Source of the DNA: a virus
DNA: 57,376 nucleotides
IMG/VR virus record: IMGVR_UViG_3300034407_002847
Location: 1 to 57,376 of that record
Reading direction: 5' to 3' (one strand)
Shown: in pieces, positions 33,969 through 40,428 of the stretch
Layout: each line of letters opens with the position of its first letter
Numbering within the stretch: position 1 is the first letter of the stretch
Program-made: the position numbers and the translations under genes
Notes under the pieces: generated by a model
Databases searched by the model: none
What the model was told of the DNA's origin: nothing
The model's input: only the letters and a program-made list of their open reading frames with translations

Positions 33969-34145
33969 ATGAACAGTTTTGATGAGATTCAATGCGAAGA
34001 AACCCCAGACCACCAGTGGAACAGCATACTGGAAGAAACCACTTACTTTCACGAATGGATGGAATTTCAGGATCGTAAAACACAAGACGACTGGGATTGC
34101 AAGCTTTCTGATCTAAACGCAGAACTTCAGACCGTTGCCGCCTAA
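33969..34145 (+). CDS. Small acidic hypothetical protein
   Basis: A 58-aa protein starting MNSFDEIQCEETPDHQWNSI, rich in Asp, Glu and Trp. Own promoter at 33898 and terminator at 34159 frame it as a single-gene transcription unit. Small acidic early proteins of phages often bind host regulators or mimic DNA, but no family is recognised. Confidence 0.55.
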   Translation: MNSFDEIQCEETPDHQWNSILEETTYFHEWMEFQDRKTQDDWDCKLSDLNAELQTVAA

Positions 34146-34158
34146 CATCCCACCACCA

Positions 34159-34181
34159 GCCGCCCTACGGGGCGGCATTTT
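34159..34181 (+). terminator. Terminator after the 58-aa gene
   Basis: GCCGCCC and GGGCGGC pair over a 4-nt loop and are followed by ATTTTC. Confidence 0.65.
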
Positions 34182-34194
34182 CAGGGGTTTGAAA

Positions 34195-34368
34195 ATGTCC
34201 GAATTCAAAACATGGGATTCTTACACGGAAGTTGAGAAACTTCAATGTGTGGTCAGTGATACTTACAAGGACCACTTCAACGTGCGGCCACGTCACTACA
34301 CTCCAGAACAGTGGAGCAACAAAGAATTCTTAAAGAAAGAACTTGACTGGCTTTACGATAAAGGTTAA
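34195..34368 (+). CDS. Small hypothetical protein
   Basis: A 57-aa protein starting MSEFKTWDSYTEVEKLQCVV; 'VRPRHYTPEQWSNKEFLKKE' gives a helix-loop-helix look. AGGGG lies 8 bp before ATG 34195. Members with 'R.....w....l..e...L' patterns occur widely in phages, but I cannot name one. Confidence 0.5.
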   Translation: MSEFKTWDSYTEVEKLQCVVSDTYKDHFNVRPRHYTPEQWSNKEFLKKELDWLYDKG

Positions 34369-34379
34369 ATAACGGCAGG

Positions 34380-34407
34380 TGTCCAATCGGACCTTGTCCG
34401 ATAATGT
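34380..34407 (+). repeat. 28-bp repeat with hairpin, copy 1
   Basis: Identical over 28 bp to 35651-35678. It contains CGGAC-CTT-GTCCG followed by ATAATGT, and downstream an AGTCAGC(G) tail. It lies upstream of the two-helix membrane gene at 34458. Confidence 0.7.
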
Positions 34408-34457
34408 CTGCAGTCAGCGGGCCAGCAGTCACCGAGAATTTTATAAGGGAGAAAATA

Positions 34458-34637
34458 ATGGTTGAAGCGATAATACAGCTTTTAGTAATGCTAGCAATTT
34501 TGTATGGCTGTGTATTTCACAGTTCAGGGACTACTCTGGCTTATGTACTTTGTGCGGCTTGGATGTTGACAATTATGGGTTCATTGCGTATATTTACAAG
34601 TGCGATCAAAGACATTATTGGATATCACGAGGATTGA
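34458..34637 (+). CDS. Two-helix membrane protein
   Basis: A 59-aa protein starting MVEAIIQLLVMLAILYGCVF with two membrane segments (about 4-21 and 28-47) and a short charged tail 'IKDIIGYHED'. Start chosen for AAGGGAGAAAATA. Holin-like in size, but no lysis genes are adjacent. Function unknown. Confidence 0.55.
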   Translation: MVEAIIQLLVMLAILYGCVFHSSGTTLAYVLCAAWMLTIMGSLRIFTSAIKDIIGYHED

Positions 34638-34641
34638 TCAA

Positions 34642-34926
34642 ATGACATTTCAGGGTTCTGTTGACGTTCTGCAAGACTACAAAAACGGCAAGAAATTAGA
34701 CCATTTTGCTTGGCCAGGCGGATATCAGATGTTCTATTATGTTTACGCGGATAATGAGCATATGCACTGCTGTCCAGACTGCACGAACAAAAAAGACTTT
34801 TATGAAGAATTCGAAGATGTAAACCGCGTCGAAGCGTTTATTAACTTGGAGGATCAAAATCTCACTTGCGATGTGTGTGAACAAAATATCCCAGCATCTT
34901 ACGGCGAAAACCAGCCTATAAATTGA
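34642..34926 (+). CDS. Small zinc-ribbon-like protein
   Basis: A 94-aa protein starting MTFQGSVDVLQDYKNGKKLD. Two Cys pairs, 'CCPDC' and 'CDVC', separated by ~40 residues, suggest one bound zinc. The aromatic middle ('YQMFYYVYAD') would form strands. It starts 4 bp after the membrane-protein gene. Possibly nucleic-acid or protein binding; no family is recognised. Confidence 0.6.
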   Translation: MTFQGSVDVLQDYKNGKKLDHFAWPGGYQMFYYVYADNEHMHCCPDCTNKKDFYEEFEDVNRVEAFINLEDQNLTCDVCEQNIPASYGENQPIN

Positions 34927-35051
34927 TATAAGACCCGGCCCCCTTGCTGTCTCAGTGTCTGTTGGTCTATTCGAATGCAAAAAAGACCGGGTGGGAGTCA
35001 CACCCACCAAAATACAGATGTTGAAGGGTATAAAAGCCGGGTAGGATCTCG

Positions 35052-35112
35052 CAGTCCTTTGTGTTTACGTGTTGCGTTGCTTCCTCACGTAGCACAAGGG
35101 ACTGGTTTTTTT
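35052..35112 (+). terminator. Long branched terminator
   Basis: Outer arms CAGTCCTTTGTG and CACAAGGGACTG enclose an inner ACGTG/CACGT helix, followed by GTTTTTTT. It ends the 34.4-34.9 kb transcript. The sequence 34927-35051 before it contains GGGTG/CACCC and other inverted pairs but no gene, so a small RNA from this stretch is possible. Confidence 0.75.
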
Positions 35113-35123
35113 ATGGAAAAATA

Positions 35124-35312
35124 ATGAAAACTAAAATATTGTGCAAACTAATGCGTCCAAGCACTGACAGTTATCTTAAAGTGGAAATTCCTCAAGAAAT
35201 TGGTCCCCACGAAGAAGACTGGAAGAATTGGATCTTGCAAGAATTCAATGCGACGTTTATCCTAATGGACTTTTACCTTAGTGACGCCAACGGCGACAGG
35301 GAGTTGAAATGA
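35124..35312 (+). CDS. Small hypothetical protein
   Basis: A 62-aa protein starting MKTKILCKLMRPSTDSYLKV. It begins just after the terminator and overlaps the next gene by 4 bp (ATGA). No strong ribosome site is seen. Function unknown. Confidence 0.5.
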   Translation: MKTKILCKLMRPSTDSYLKVEIPQEIGPHEEDWKNWILQEFNATFILMDFYLSDANGDRELK

Positions 35313-35515
35313 GCACTGAACTGATGGCAGCAACAAACGACAGCGGAACAATTACTATGACCGGACTGTACCGAGATGGACAACCACGTTACCAGATCAC
35401 AGTAATGAGCAAAACTGGACTTTGCCGACCAGATGCTGTTTATCTGGAAGTTGACGCCGAGACCATTGCAAACATGCAAAGATGTGTTAATAACTACGAA
35501 ACTCCGGAGGTGTAA
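35309..35515 (+). CDS. Small hypothetical protein
   Basis: A 68-aa beta-rich protein starting MSTELMAATNDSGTITMTGL. GGGAGTTGAA precedes the overlapping ATG, giving a good site. It ends 33 bp before the terminator at 35548. Function unknown. Confidence 0.6.
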   Translation: MSTELMAATNDSGTITMTGLYRDGQPRYQITVMSKTGLCRPDAVYLEVDAETIANMQRCVNNYETPEV

Positions 35516-35547
35516 AAGGGTTGGCAATAATCGTCCTAAGTCTTAGC

Positions 35548-35586
35548 CCCGCAAGGGGTTAGGGCCAAGGGGCCGGTTTTTTTGAC
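35548..35586 (+). terminator. Intrinsic terminator
   Basis: AGCCCC-GCAA-GGGGTT then GGCC-AAGG-GGCC, followed by seven T. Confidence 0.7.
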
Positions 35587-35616
35587 GTAAGTTGTTGGTG
35601 TATATAGACTTACGTC
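35583..35616. repeat. Inverted repeat GACGTAAG...CTTACGTC
   Basis: Perfect 8-bp arms around ~18 bp, sharing the CGTAAG/CTTACG ends of the paired repeats R1-R5 but not their interior. Probably a related or decayed unit. Confidence 0.45.
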
Positions 35617-35623
35617 GATTTTT

Positions 35624-35633
35624 GTGTATAATA
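35624..35633 (+). promoter_or_regulatory. Late-type promoter motif GTGTATAATA
   Basis: Exact plus-strand copy preceded by ATTTTT, in the gap after a terminator and before the genes at 35742 onward. Confidence 0.5.
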
Positions 35634-35650
35634 GTAGGTTGATGGACAAG

Positions 35651-35678
35651 TGTCCAATCGGACCTTGTCCGATAATGT
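35651..35678 (+). repeat. 28-bp repeat with hairpin, copy 2
   Basis: Identical to 34380-34407, preceded by GGACAAGTGTCC (a second inverted repeat) and followed by TATAGCCAGTAGTCAGC. Confidence 0.7.
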
Positions 35679-35701
35679 TTATAGCCAGTAGTCAGCAGTT
35701 G

Positions 35702-35730
35702 TTGACATGGTTTCATGTTTTTGTTATAAT
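35702..35730 (+). promoter_or_regulatory. Perfect-consensus sigma70 promoter
   Basis: TTGACA, 17 bp, TATAAT. The -10 box ends only 11 bp before ATG 35742, so a transcript from here would start almost at the start codon and leave the GGAGGTG site outside the message. Confidence 0.75.
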
Positions 35731-35741
35731 GGAGGTGTAGG

Positions 35742-35933
35742 ATGAGGAGTAGATTAGAAGGAAGTCAACAGAAGGCAGACATTTTTGTTGGTTCTGAACT
35801 AAGTATTGGAAAAGTTGTCAAGATTCGTCACGAGGGTGTCGATGTTAAGAATAATGGCAACGAGTTTTTTGTTTCTAGGACAGCTATAGAAAAGGTTTTT
35901 GCAGATGATCAAAACACACAAACGAACAGGTAG
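35742..35933 (+). CDS. Small hypothetical protein
   Basis: A 63-aa protein starting MRSRLEGSQQKADIFVGSEL. 'IGKVVKIRHEGVDVKNNGNE' looks like a small beta-barrel. GGAGGTG lies 4 bp before the ATG. Its end overlaps the next gene by 29 bp. Function unknown. Confidence 0.55.
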   Translation: MRSRLEGSQQKADIFVGSELSIGKVVKIRHEGVDVKNNGNEFFVSRTAIEKVFADDQNTQTNR

Positions 35934-36099
35934 CCAAGTAAGTTTCATGTATCCAGCACGGGGAAAGGGAAATATCCTGCGACGTGTCAAGGGTGTAGTT
36001 GAAGAAAAGGGTAACGGACCAAACGGACCATTCCTTAGAGTTCTTGAGTCTAATGGCGAATACAGAACTTTCAGCACTAAGAAAATTGTGGATATGTAA
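35905..36099 (+). CDS. Small basic beta-barrel-like protein
   Basis: A 64-aa basic protein starting MIKTHKRTGSQVSFMYPARG, with 'ILRRVKGVVEEKGNGPNGPF' and 'YRTFSTKKIVDM' as SH3-like strands. It probably binds nucleic acid or ribosomes, judging by charge alone. Its stop overlaps the next start (TAATG). Confidence 0.6.
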   Translation: MIKTHKRTGSQVSFMYPARGKGNILRRVKGVVEEKGNGPNGPFLRVLESNGEYRTFSTKKIVDM

Positions 36100-36512
36100 T
36101 GAAACCGTTCATTCGTAATTGTTCAACCGACAGTAAAGTGTCGGAACTTATCGATCCAACAAAGCCGGTGGAGGTTTACAAAAATCTCCATCGGGGCTGT
36201 TGGTCGGTTCGACAAAGCGGCATTGTTAGATTTCACACCTATGCAATAGCATTAGAACAGTGCCAATTCAAAGTGAGCGAATCAGGACGGCAGAGAGTTC
36301 TGAGAGAAAAACGGAAAAACGTTCACGCCTTTATTAAGGGCATCTTTATAACAAAAGGTGATCTTGTGAAAGGTGACAAGGTGACATACAATCCGTACAA
36401 AATGTCTTCGTTTAGACATCTCGGAGGACCGTGTCATAACATGAACGCTGTGATATTAAATACAGTAGGTGTTTACGAACTTCTTCCTCACCCTTATCTT
36501 GTGGAGAATTGA
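36099..36512 (+). CDS. Conserved-type hypothetical phage protein
   Basis: A 137-aa basic protein starting MKPFIRNCSTDSKVSELIDP. 'VEVYKNLHRGCWSVRQSGIV', 'FHTYAIALEQCQFKVSESGR' and 'RQRVLREKRKNVHAFIKGI' resemble a small family of phage proteins with 'V.vYrNLhk~~~Svr..g.V~~ha..v.l~~~~F~V.~~Gr.rVlrEkrKNVHAyv.G'. The function of that family is not known to me. Confidence 0.7.
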   Translation: MKPFIRNCSTDSKVSELIDPTKPVEVYKNLHRGCWSVRQSGIVRFHTYAIALEQCQFKVSESGRQRVLREKRKNVHAFIKGIFITKGDLVKGDKVTYNPYKMSSFRHLGGPCHNMNAVILNTVGVYELLPHPYLVEN

Positions 36513-36513
36513 G

Positions 36514-36648
36514 ATGAGAATCTTAATAATTGCTAGTCTACTATTATTGCCGGGCTGTAAAGTTGTAAGCTCATTTGCAGTAGATCATAGTTTTCACAAA
36601 GAAGCGACACAAGCTAGAGCCAAAATTCAGTTTGAACATTGTTTCTAA
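36514..36648 (+). CDS. Small lipoprotein
   Basis: A 44-aa protein starting MRILIIASLLLLPGCKVVSS. 'LLPGC' is a clear lipobox, so the mature protein would be a ~30-aa lipid-anchored peptide. Size and lipidation resemble outer-membrane spanins (Rz1), but it is not Pro-rich and no inner spanin adjoins. Superinfection exclusion lipoprotein is an alternative. The stop TAA is the first part of repeat R3. Confidence 0.6.
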   Translation: MRILIIASLLLLPGCKVVSSFAVDHSFHKEATQARAKIQFEHCF

Positions 36649-36726
36649 ACCCTTATGCCGTCTCGACTTACGACGGCAGGGCGGGCCGCGTCGGCCTAAA
36701 CCCTTTGCTGGTAACGACTTAGGTCG
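36646..36726. repeat. Paired repeat R3
   Basis: TAAACCCTTATGCCG...CGACTTACGAC, spacer GGGCGGGCCGCGTCGG, then TAAACCCTTTGCTGGTAACG ending ACTTAGGTCG. Supplies the stop of the lipoprotein gene. Confidence 0.75.
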
Positions 36727-36769
36727 AATACCTCATTTTGTGCATAAATGGTCTTGAGTATTTCAGGGG

Positions 36770-37585
36770 ATGCCCTACAATGGGAAGTTACAAGCGGAAA
36801 GTTGGAAAAAACTCAAAATAGGTGAGAATATGTTCTCGAAAGCCAACGTAAAAATCCAAGAACTCGCAAAACATCCTGACCTACAAACATTTTTAGAAAA
36901 TCGTCGCAAAATTTACTCTTTCGACTTGATTTCTGGACACTCCTGCCCATTTGCTGATAAATGCCTGTCAAAGGTTATTATTGTTGACGGGCGACGTAAA
37001 ATTGTAGATGGTCGCAATACAGAATACCGATGTTTCTCAGCGTCTCAAGAAGCATTGTTGACAAACGTTTATAACAAGCGATCAAACAATTTTGAAGCAT
37101 TGAGACAAAAGACCACCAATGAGATGGTCGCGATAATTTCCGACATGATGCCAAACAATCTCGGAATATGCAGGATTCATGTTGCCGGTGATTTCTTTAA
37201 TAGGAAATATTTTCGGGCATGGCTACAAGTTGCCGAATCGAATCCTGACCGCCTGTTTTATGCCTACACCAAAAGTCTACCGTACTGGCTGGATAACCTG
37301 GGAAACATCCCAGACAATATGATTCTAACGGCTTCTTACGGTGGGCGGTGTGACCGGCTTATCCATCAGCTCAACCTACGATCTGCCACTGTAGTGTTAT
37401 CATATGAAAGGGCGGAAGAACTAGGTTTAGAAGTTGACCATGACGATTCCCATGCTGCAAATCCATTGACTAAAGACCAGGATTTTGCTCTAATGATTCA
37501 CGGACCACAACCGGCAGGCAGCGAAGCATCGGCAGCGACTTCTGAACTCAAGAAACAAGGAAGGAAGTTTTCTTACTCTAGATAG
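36770..37585 (+). CDS. Gp88-family phage protein
   Basis: A 271-aa protein. 'SGHSCPFADKCLSK' with a later 'YRCFSASQEALL', 'MMPNNLGICRIHVAGDFFNRKYFRAW' (read in part), 'FYAYTKSLPYW' and 'ILTASYGGRCDRLI' are the signatures of the actinophage 'gene product 88' family, whose biochemical role is not established; the clustered Cys could bind a metal or Fe-S centre. ATG 36770 keeps the N-terminal 'KIGENMFSKANVKI' that the family tends to have; ATG 36830 has the better ribosome site (AGGTGAGAAT). Confidence 0.8.
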   Translation: MPYNGKLQAESWKKLKIGENMFSKANVKIQELAKHPDLQTFLENRRKIYSFDLISGHSCPFADKCLSKVIIVDGRRKIVDGRNTEYRCFSASQEALLTNVYNKRSNNFEALRQKTTNEMVAIISDMMPNNLGICRIHVAGDFFNRKYFRAWLQVAESNPDRLFYAYTKSLPYWLDNLGNIPDNMILTASYGGRCDRLIHQLNLRSATVVLSYERAEELGLEVDHDDSHAANPLTKDQDFALMIHGPQPAGSEASAATSELKKQGRKFSYSR

Positions 37586-37670
37586 AAAGGCATCGGATGG
37601 CCGCTTTATTTTGCTTGACAGTCTATGTCGTGTTGACACACTGGCTGGAATAGCTTAGGGAAGAAAACGG

Positions 37671-37699
37671 GGCGGGAGTGTAAAAGCTCCCGCCTTTTT
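37671..37699 (+). terminator. Intrinsic terminator after the Gp88-like gene
   Basis: GGCGGGAG and CTCCCGCC pair over ~8 nt and are followed by TTTTT. Confidence 0.85.
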
Positions 37700-37722
37700 C
37701 AAAATTTAACCGGAGAACTTAG

Positions 37723-37944
37723 ATGATTGCAAGAACTGCTGAAGAATTGGTTGAGAATTATCCGAGACTGCATGTATCTAGTGCGACTGAGATTATGCGA
37801 GAGCATAGTTTGGAACCATATGTGATCTGGGGCAAGGAAACAGGCGAATTGTTGGTTGATATGATTAGTCAAGAAGTTATCTGTCGTGTGGGCGATAATG
37901 GTTGTATTGATACCAAAACTTTGACAGACTGGATCGGATACTAA
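37723..37944 (+). CDS. Small hypothetical protein
   Basis: A 73-aa protein starting MIARTAEELVENYPRLHVSS. CCGGAGAACTTAG precedes the ATG. It is directly abutted by the next gene (stop 37944, start 37945). Function unknown. Confidence 0.6.
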   Translation: MIARTAEELVENYPRLHVSSATEIMREHSLEPYVIWGKETGELLVDMISQEVICRVGDNGCIDTKTLTDWIGY

Positions 37945-38148
37945 ATGACCGCTTTAATAGACATAACCGGGCAAACGTTTGGCAAGTGGAAAGTCATTAA
38001 AAGATCCGACCAACCCAACGTATACACTCTATGGCAATGTCAATGCAAATGTGGGAAAGTTAAAAATGTCGCAAGTCAACATCTTAGATATGGCAACTCT
38101 AAACAATGTTTAAGTTGTGCAAACGTGACACGAAAAAAATCGACGTAA
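37945..38148 (+). CDS. Zinc-finger fragment as in phage HNH/AP2 proteins
   Basis: A 67-aa protein: 'DITGQTFGKWKVIKRS', 'LWQCQCKCGKVKNVASQHLR' and 'CLSCANV'. This is the N-terminal zinc-binding module that precedes AP2 and HNH domains in many phage endonucleases ('D.tGq.fG.w~Vi.r...W.C.C.CG....v....L..G.s.sC'). The nuclease part is absent, so it is either a stand-alone DNA-binding protein or a truncated homing enzyme. Its stop TAA is part of repeat R4, which may mark the truncation. Confidence 0.7.
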   Translation: MTALIDITGQTFGKWKVIKRSDQPNVYTLWQCQCKCGKVKNVASQHLRYGNSKQCLSCANVTRKKST

Positions 38149-38223
38149 ACCCCTTGAGGGTAACGGGTTATGACGACCCGGCCCGCCGCGTGACCCTAAG
38201 TCCTTTGATGCCAACGACTTACA
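38142..38223. repeat. Paired repeat R4
   Basis: CGTAAACCCCTTGAGGGTAA, spacer CCCGGCCCGCCGCGTG, then CCTAAGTCCTTTGATGCCAA ending CGACTTACAAC. Supplies the stop of 37945-38148. Confidence 0.75.
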
Positions 38224-38358
38224 ACTATTTTTGTAAATCCGGCCAAATTGTTATTTTGAAGCAATTATTAGTTACAATCTACGCCGATATAAACTACAAT
38301 GGGATTTCGCCGGGAACATGTGTTTCCAGCACTTAAAACCTTTTGGAGAATTTGAGCT
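38224..38358 (+). promoter_or_regulatory. Intergenic region with weak early-type promoter
   Basis: Contains GGCCAAATTGTTATTTTGAA, like the upstream flank of the promoters at 31146 and 32840, and a weak TTATTA-17 bp-TATAAA pair. It precedes the DUF932-like gene. Confidence 0.4.
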
Positions 38359-39261
38359 ATGCACACTACAGCAAACGAAGCCGTTGAGACCGTCAAAGCA
38401 AAATTTGATTTCAGCGTTGACAAGTTTCCACTGTTCGGACCTGATCATATGCCGACCGACCAATACGGTTTGTTTCATTCAAAGGATGGATATTTGAAGG
38501 GTGTAAAATCCGTTTCCCCGCGTTATGTGCCGCATACTACTGAGCAGGTAGTCGCACTGACTGAAGCGGCTGCAGAAGTGTTCGACGGTCAAATTTCTGT
38601 TAAATGTCATTTCAACAATGGACACTATGTCCAAATGAAACCGACTGACGATGACCGTAGAAACATGTTCAGCGTTACCAATGGCGACAACGTGTTTCCT
38701 CGTTTTATGGTTCGCGGTGGTTTCGACGGTACTGGTTTTAAGGCTTCCATCGGATACTATCGGGACTTATGCGACAATCTGTCAATGATGAGATCCGTTA
38801 GTTCATTCTCACAGTCGATTCGTCACACTTCCGGATTGTTACCCGCAATGGACGAACTGATTGGAACTTTCTCACAGTTGAAAGAATCGTGGTTCACTCT
38901 GACCGATATGATCGCTCAGATGCAACAGCGAACAGTCGATATGGAAGAGTTCTTAGAAAAAATCTACGACGTACCTAAAGACGACGCGGGTCGTCGTGAG
39001 ATGACGATGCACAAGAACAGGAGTACATTAATCATGAATAGGCTGTGGGAAGAACTCCGGAAGACCGGGCAAATGAAGGCAAACAGCGACAATACTTCTA
39101 GTGTTCCGGCGTGGTTCGCTTACAATGCTGTGCAGGGTTTTGAGCAGCACGACGCTATTCGTCGCAACATGCCCGATACCAACCGGAAATTTGAACGGAT
39201 TATACGTTCCCAAAAATGCGGTTTTGTTTTGGACGCGGAAAGACTAGCCCTCACGGCATAG
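38359..39261 (+). CDS. DUF932-type phage/plasmid protein
   Basis: A 300-aa protein. 'DHMPTDQYGLFHSKDGYLKG', 'SPRYVPHTTEQVVALTEAAA', 'RFMVRGGFDGTGFKASIGYY' and 'RDLCDNLSMMRS' follow the DUF932 (LGT/TIGR03299-type) pattern found in many phages and plasmids. Function of the family is unknown; it is often expressed early and in high amount. TTTTGGAGAATTTGAGCT precedes the ATG, and a strong terminator follows at 39280. Confidence 0.75.
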   Translation: MHTTANEAVETVKAKFDFSVDKFPLFGPDHMPTDQYGLFHSKDGYLKGVKSVSPRYVPHTTEQVVALTEAAAEVFDGQISVKCHFNNGHYVQMKPTDDDRRNMFSVTNGDNVFPRFMVRGGFDGTGFKASIGYYRDLCDNLSMMRSVSSFSQSIRHTSGLLPAMDELIGTFSQLKESWFTLTDMIAQMQQRTVDMEEFLEKIYDVPKDDAGRREMTMHKNRSTLIMNRLWEELRKTGQMKANSDNTSSVPAWFAYNAVQGFEQHDAIRRNMPDTNRKFERIIRSQKCGFVLDAERLALTA

Positions 39262-39279
39262 GCTGGGATGCCTAAGTCA

Positions 39280-39313
39280 AGACCCGTTCGGAGAAATCCG
39301 GGCGGGTTTTTTT
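39280..39313 (+). terminator. Intrinsic terminator after DUF932-like gene
   Basis: ACCCG/CGGGT outer and CGGA/TCCG inner pairing, followed by seven T. Confidence 0.88.
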
Positions 39314-39316
39314 ATT

Positions 39317-39400
39317 GCCGTAAACCCTTACCACCAAACGAGTTAAATCGGCCCGGCCCGCCGCGTCGTCGTAAACCCTGTTATACCAACGACTTAGGGC
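39317..39400. repeat. Paired repeat R5
   Basis: GCCGTAAACCCTTACCACC..., spacer CGGCCCGGCCCGCCGCGTCG, then CGTAAACCCTGTTATACCAA ending CGACTTAGGGC. It follows a terminator and is not fused to a stop codon. Confidence 0.75.
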
Positions 39401-39437
39401 AATTGTTCTAAAAATTCTTGACATGCGTTGATTGGCC

Positions 39438-39466
39438 TTGTCGGTTTTAATGGGATAGCGTAGAAT
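39438..39466 (+). promoter_or_regulatory. Promoter of the tRNA unit
   Basis: TTGTCG, 17 bp, TAGAAT. It points to the structured segment at 39505-39583 and the tRNA genes behind it. Confidence 0.55.
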
Positions 39467-39504
39467 GGATAGCTGGTGTGTATATGGTGCAAGGAGGAAC
39501 CACT

Positions 39505-39583
39505 ACCCGGTTATTCATTCATAGTTATTCACTCGGTGAACTATTAGTTCATTGTGAATGTTGGATGGCCGGGTATTTTTTTT
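39505..39583 (+). terminator. Branched hairpin with T8 before the tRNA genes
   Basis: Outer arms ACCCGG and CCGGGT enclose ATTCAC/GTGAAT and further small hairpins, followed by eight T ending where tRNA-Leu begins. It has terminator form, so either a short RNA is made from 39.47 kb or tRNA expression is attenuated. AAGGAGG at ~39491 has no start codon behind it. Confidence 0.6.
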
Positions 39584-39668
39584 GGCCGGGTGGTGGAATA
39601 GGCAGACACTCAGGACTTAAAATCCTGTGCCCGTAATGGGCGTGCGGGTTCAAGTCCCGTCCCGGCTA
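39584..39668 (+). tRNA. tRNA-Leu (anticodon UAA)
   Basis: An 85-nt class II cloverleaf: acceptor arms GGCCGGG/CCCGGCT (one G-U), anticodon loop CTTAAAA, long variable arm CCCGTAATGGGCG, T-arm GCGGG-TTCAAGT-CCCGT. It reads UUA/UUG, frequent codons in this AT-rich genome. CCA is not encoded. Confidence 0.93.
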
Positions 39669-39674
39669 ACAACA

Positions 39675-39747
39675 GGGTCTATAGCTCAACGGTTAGAGCA
39701 GCGAACTCATAATTCGTTGGCTGTAGGTTCGAATCCTACTAGACCCA
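39675..39747 (+). tRNA. tRNA-Met or tRNA-Ile2 (anticodon CAU)
   Basis: A 73-nt cloverleaf with acceptor GGGTCTA/TAGACCC, anticodon loop CTCATAA and T-loop TTCGAAT. Only 6 bp after tRNA-Leu, so likely cotranscribed. A CAU anticodon cannot distinguish elongator Met from lysidine-modified Ile. Confidence 0.93.
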
Positions 39748-39879
39748 ATCCTTCCTCCCGGTTACCCGCAAGCTCCCCGTTTGCATCATGGGTGACCGGG
39801 TTTTTTTGTGCCCTGATTTGTCTTACCGCATCCCTGCGGATACGCGACTTGTTTAACTGCCAGCGGAAAATGGGCAAAA

Positions 39880-39953
39880 TAGGGATGGTGGGACTTGAAC
39901 CCACGACCACCGCTTTATAAGAACGACACTCTTACCAACTGAGTTACATCCCT
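39880..39953 (-). tRNA. tRNA-Ile (anticodon UAU)
   Basis: Minus-strand 74-nt cloverleaf: acceptor AGGGATG/CATCCCT, D-stem ACTC/GAGT, anticodon loop CTTATAA, T-arm GTGGG-TTCAAGT-CCCAC. A UAU anticodon would read AUA directly. It faces the other two tRNAs from the opposite strand. Confidence 0.85.
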
Positions 39954-40428
39954 GTGGACTGCCTGAACCCATCGGATCGCAATTTGTTCAACAGTCAGCG
40001 ACATTATAGCATTTACTTGTTTACGTGTCAAGCCCAATCCGTCACAATCGCAAATTGTTTAATAGTCAGCGATAGAGTAGTATATTATTTCAGACTAAAT
40101 TGGAAAAGTTGATATTTTGTGGTTGGAGAAAGGGCTTCTCGTGGCTACTATAGATATAGCTTATACAAATATTTATTCTGAGCGACTAGCGAAGGATAAA
40201 CTTGTGTTTAAGTGAACCCCAAAGGTGAACGGTATCTCGACCGAAGGGAGTTATCGAACGGAGTGAGATCTATAAAGCTTCAGGGGAGGGTCTATCAAAA
40301 ATTGATCTATTGTTTTATATTGATACAGTGTGCAGCAAGACCAGACAGTCAATCGCAATATTTTATATTAAAAGGGAAGGGGTTAGTGTATAATATTGTA
40401 TGACTTTAACCTTATAAGGAGTTATACA
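39954..40428. other. Intergenic region with short repeats, no secure gene
   Basis: Contains repeated 'AATCGCAA.TTGTT.AA.AGTCAGCGA' blocks near 39976 and 40045, with a third relative near 40907. Two weak overlapping frames (GTG 40139, 24 codons; GTG 40212, 63 codons) joined by GTGA have poor ribosome sites and no recognisable product. An exact GTGTATAATA lies at 40386-40395. Confidence 0.5.
40386..40395 (+). promoter_or_regulatory. Late-type promoter motif GTGTATAATA
   Basis: Exact plus-strand copy 33 bp upstream of ATG 40429. Confidence 0.6.

Noticed and set aside
32660-39400. Integron attC sites
   Set aside because: Placement at stop codons fits, but the conserved GTTRRRY/RYYYAAC core of attC is absent and no integrase is seen.
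40139-40403. Two overlapping GTG-start genes
   Set aside because: Weak ribosome sites, no recognisable product and repeat-like local sequence; kept only as part of the intergenic note.
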